This document shows positions 24,778-27,682 of a stretch of 27,682 nt of DNA, one piece after another (positions within the stretch are counted from its first letter, which is position 1; each line of letters opens with the position of its first letter). The stretch spans positions 1,206-28,887 of the forward strand of contig DBDQ01000118.1 of assembly GCA_002293665.1 (NCBI GenBank). The letters are read 5' to 3'. Made by a program: the position numbers and the translations under genes. Source of the DNA: Alistipes sp. UBA928 (lineage in GTDB: Bacteria > Bacteroidota > Bacteroidia > Bacteroidales > Rikenellaceae). The notes beneath the pieces were generated by a model, which saw only the letters and a program-made list of their open reading frames with translations, ran no database searches and was not told the origin of the DNA.

Positions 24778-27682
24778 ATGAAACAGCGTTTTGTATTTCT
24801 GTTTACTTTGACGGCGTTAGCCCTTAGTGGTTGCGTACACGAGCCGAAGATAGGTCCGGAACCGCCTGAAGGCGAGGAGGTTTCGATTATCGTCAACCCT
24901 CTTGCCGGCGTATTGCCGGTAGTCGCCACCCGCGCGGGCTTCCACGGCCACGACGAGTTGGGTGACCCGAACATCGGCGACCCCGACAACAATACCGGCC
25001 TTGCCGCCGGGCGCCGAGCCGACGTTAAAGTCTCCAAACTAAGGGTGCTGCTTTACAAAGCCTCCACGGAAGATTTGATGGATCCCCTTGAGCAGCTCCC
25101 GATCGCGATAGGCGACATCGCTCCCGGCCGGCCTCTTCCCGTCCGGATCATCGTCCCGACGGGCAAATACCACATGGTTTTCATCACGAACGAAACCCCG
25201 GAGCTGACGACGTTTTTTGGCACCCCCGGCAACTTCGACATGATGTACAAACTCGAAGACGCCATGATCGCCCAGTCGGCGTTCTCGGCCGATAAAGACA
25301 TTCCGATGTTCGGCATCGTGCGCAACGTGAGTATCCTGGGCCAAAACCGGGTGATGGTGAACGACGAAGAGTGGGAGACCTCGACCACCGAGCCTCTTAC
25401 GGCCGAGATTGTCCGCACAGGAGTACGCCTGAGCCTCGAGATCACCCTCGAACCATGGCAGTTCGACGAATGGACGACGGGTACGTCTGGCAGCGAGACA
25501 GGCAAAGCCACCATAGCGGGCATCCCCAAGCAGATGTACCTCAGGGACGACCCCTTCGCCGGCAACGTCTACAACGGCGAAACCCCCTCGACCGACCGCA
25601 TCGCCGCCGTCGACTACACGGCGGTAGCCGCCGCCGATCCCACCGATCCCGAGCCTGTGCCCGGCTACGCCGGCTATTGGTTTCCGGAGTACAACACGGC
25701 CGGCGTTTCGACCTCCGGCATCAAGCAATACATCGTTCGTTACGACCGCATCATCCTTCCCGAGTTGCTTTTCGCCGCAGAAAACGACACCGCCAAGGCG
25801 ATGACGCTGTCGATGATCATCGGCGGCCGCACACTGGGCAGCGAGATCAGCATCACCGACGGCGAAGTCACAGGCGGCCTGAACTACACCATCCCGCGCA
25901 ACACCTGGCTTCACCTCGACGTAACGGCCGCAGCCACCAAACTCCACGTCAGACCCACCGTTGAGCCATGGAATACCGCCATCACACCTCCGTTAACTGA
26001 CGCCTACAACCTCAAGGTTCCGGAAGTGATCTACATTCCGGGTTCGGGCGACCCCGTGTCTTTCCTCATCTCCACCACCTATCCCGATGACCCGGACCCA
26101 AATGTGAACGATTGGCCATCGATATCCTATGCCAACCACTGGAATTTTAACTGGGTATCTGAATTGGCACCAGTCGAGAATGATCCCAGTATGAAGCAGG
26201 AAGAGGTCGCTCCCGGGATTAACGGGGAGAGGAACTTCATAATAACAGTTGATGCCAAAGAGAATAATCAAACTGCTCCGCCTCCTCCAGGTGTTTCTCC
26301 GCCTCCATACGGTGAGCGCGAGAGTTATATTACGATTCACATAGGCTCTCTACAAAAACGTATCAGGCTGGTTCAACTGCGCCACATGGTATACGCTGCG
26401 CCTGGTGTGATCGGCATCAAAAAGAGCGACTACGACCGCCAGCGCGAGGATAGGGAGAAACTTGAGGCAGATTACATTCTGGCCGGAGACTCGCCCGCTA
26501 CAGCGAAAGCCAAGGCGGCGAAATATTTCGACGAGGATATACAACTGACCATTAAAGGGTCGAGTACCTATACCTATGACAACACATGGGTAGAGGCCAT
26601 AGCAGTGAAAGATGGCCTCGGCAGCCTCGAGGACGAACCGGTCTATGCGGTCTACTTCAAGTGGGGCTCGACCATCGCCACCATAGGCGGGACAGGCAAC
26701 GCATGGAATGCCGATGACGTTGTATGGATCAATCCCGAGTTTGCCGCGGCGAATCCCAACCCCGATTTCAGCAATTACACAACCAGTATCAGGTATGCGG
26801 TCTACAATCCCTCGCCGACAGAACCTGGTAACAACGTGACCGAGAGTCTGTCGAAAGGGCACGGTGACCCGTGTGACTTTGTAAATGGTGGCACGGCGGC
26901 TCGACGGAGCGGTTGGAAAACCCCTACGGGTGACCCTGCCTGGAGTACTACAAAAAATTACAGCACCTCTCAGTATCCTTTCGGCACCACGTCTCCGATC
27001 AGTAATGCATCCTATCGTGTAACAACAATCAATACTGGTTTTGGAAAAGTAGGAATCAGGACGATTAACAACGCCCTGTTCCTGCCTCACGGAGGAATGC
27101 GCACTAACGTGGGCTCAACCCTTTCGTGGATTACAGAAAGTGCAGGTTACTGGACATCTACCGACAAGACCGGTGATAATATGGTCGGTCTGCAGTTTTC
27201 TTCCATTCAATCTAATACCGGGTTATCTCCCAGCGAAACCTATGTCAGAGGTGCTGATGTGTTCATGAACGTCCGCTGCATGCCGCCCAAGCCGGTGGCT
27301 TACGCCGCCCCCGGAGTGATAGGCTACATAGCCGACGGCCCCCGTAAGGGCGAGCTCACCCTGCGCGGTTCGAAAGAGTTCGCAGGAACCCCGCTTATGG
27401 ACGGAATAGTGGCCAAGGCCACGGGTCAGCCTCTCGAAAACGAAACTGTCCACACCGCTTTCTTCAAATGGGGCTCGCTCGTAGCGATCAGTAGTGATCA
27501 AAACGACTTCGGCAACCTCTCCACCTGCTTCGACGCGAACGACATCGTCGCCGCTCCGGCGGAGTACGGCGGAGTCGCGAAGGTGAAAGCCGACATAGGC
27601 ACCCAAACAAATCGGACGGCATGGGATGCCTCTCCGGGGATTCCTTTCCGGCAAAGCACGGAGACCAAGAAGGGCTGGGAAT
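24778..27682 (+). CDS. Giant modular fimbrillin/FISUMP-like surface lipoprotein 3 (partial, runs off window)
   Basis: The frame is open from the ATG at 24778 to the last base (968 codons seen, no stop). The signal ends in the lipobox A-L-S-G-C (Cys19). Residues about 20-405 are fimbrillin-like (VSKLRVLLYKAS; TGKYHMVFITNETPEL; VEPWNTAI near the end). About 409-535 is a divergent BACON-like domain with an AT-rich Pro-rich insertion (APPPPGVSPPP). A module at 542-836 has PGVIGIKKSDYD, KGSSTY, VYFKWGSTIATIGG, GDPCDFVNGG, GWKTPTG, GYWTS and NVRCMPP. A second begins at 845 (PGVIGYIADGP, FFKWGSLVAIS) and is cut by the window edge. It has the same layout as the two genes before it and probably the same role, a pilus-associated adhesin; total length is unknown. 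Confidence 0.9.
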   Translation, partial: MKQRFVFLFTLTALALSGCVHEPKIGPEPPEGEEVSIIVNPLAGVLPVVATRAGFHGHDELGDPNIGDPDNNTGLAAGRRADVKVSKLRVLLYKASTEDLMDPLEQLPIAIGDIAPGRPLPVRIIVPTGKYHMVFITNETPELTTFFGTPGNFDMMYKLEDAMIAQSAFSADKDIPMFGIVRNVSILGQNRVMVNDEEWETSTTEPLTAEIVRTGVRLSLEITLEPWQFDEWTTGTSGSETGKATIAGIPKQMYLRDDPFAGNVYNGETPSTDRIAAVDYTAVAAADPTDPEPVPGYAGYWFPEYNTAGVSTSGIKQYIVRYDRIILPELLFAAENDTAKAMTLSMIIGGRTLGSEISITDGEVTGGLNYTIPRNTWLHLDVTAAATKLHVRPTVEPWNTAITPPLTDAYNLKVPEVIYIPGSGDPVSFLISTTYPDDPDPNVNDWPSISYANHWNFNWVSELAPVENDPSMKQEEVAPGINGERNFIITVDAKENNQTAPPPPGVSPPPYGERESYITIHIGSLQKRIRLVQLRHMVYAAPGVIGIKKSDYDRQREDREKLEADYILAGDSPATAKAKAAKYFDEDIQLTIKGSSTYTYDNTWVEAIAVKDGLGSLEDEPVYAVYFKWGSTIATIGGTGNAWNADDVVWINPEFAAANPNPDFSNYTTSIRYAVYNPSPTEPGNNVTESLSKGHGDPCDFVNGGTAARRSGWKTPTGDPAWSTTKNYSTSQYPFGTTSPISNASYRVTTINTGFGKVGIRTINNALFLPHGGMRTNVGSTLSWITESAGYWTSTDKTGDNMVGLQFSSIQSNTGLSPSETYVRGADVFMNVRCMPPKPVAYAAPGVIGYIADGPRKGELTLRGSKEFAGTPLMDGIVAKATGQPLENETVHTAFFKWGSLVAISSDQNDFGNLSTCFDANDIVAAPAEYGGVAKVKADIGTQTNRTAWDASPGIPFRQSTETKKGWE

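Noticed and set aside
24467..24781. 104-codon ORF after element copy 2
   Set aside because: Its translation runs through element copy 3 and is low-complexity with no family resemblance; the ORF6N-like signal is in another frame.
25039..25947. 302-codon minus-strand ORF opposite giant 3
   Set aside because: The plus strand here is an open fimbrillin-like frame running uninterrupted from 24778; the minus ORF has no recognisable features.
9726..27682. A complete diversity-generating retroelement
   Set aside because: No reverse transcriptase, accessory protein or template repeat is visible; only the target-like domains are present, so it is kept as a hypothesis to test outside the window.

Overview
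The window looks like a chromosomal segment of a GC-rich member of the Bacteroidales, perhaps Rikenellaceae/Alistipes-like. This rests on the proteins (a DUF4837 lipoprotein, a FimA/Mfa1-type fimbrillin, a FimB/Mfa2-type anchor, BACON-like domains), on A-rich leaders with no Shine-Dalgarno sequence, and on several matches to the Bacteroidetes -7 promoter element TAnnTTTG. The genus is an inference.

Left part (1-5316), housekeeping. On the plus strand are the 3' end of dnaE, trxA and an acyl-ACP thioesterase. On the minus strand, converging on them, is a polysaccharide deacetylase - ubiX - efp cluster; the first two genes overlap by 4 bp and efp has its own promoter-like element. A DUF4837 lipoprotein gene diverges from the deacetylase gene across a short shared promoter region.

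Middle (5317-6291), about 975 bp with no convincing large gene. It holds a GC-rich stretch ending in a strong intrinsic terminator (5638-5668), an AT-rich stretch with a promoter-like element near 5900, and a long leader (with a doubtful 77-codon ORF) before the next gene.

Right part (6292-27682), a single-strand locus that looks like a type V (FimA/Mfa1) pilus operon with unusually large accessory subunits. In order: a 677-aa Mfa1-like shaft fimbrillin, a 383-aa Mfa2-like anchor, then three giant lipoproteins of 2315 aa, 2532 aa and at least 968 aa (the last runs off the window). Each giant has a lipobox, a fimbrillin-like N-terminal region and a BACON-like domain. These are followed by tandem modules of about 220-315 residues with the landmarks GVIG, FKWGS, GDPC, GWRTPT, YWSS and PIRC, which resemble the Fibrobacter succinogenes major paralogous (FISUMP) domain. 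The working model is that the first two genes make and anchor the pilus and the giants are accessory or tip adhesins whose modules present variable surfaces.

The most interesting signals are (i) the two-subtype module family, with conserved frameworks around more AT-rich, divergent cores; (ii) a repeated two-hairpin intercistronic element at 16687-16768, 24378-24451 and 24667-24748, with one hairpin also at 8369-8396; and (iii) an ORF6N-type gene remnant caught between two copies of that element. No reverse transcriptase, transposase, CRISPR array, tRNA or rRNA was seen.
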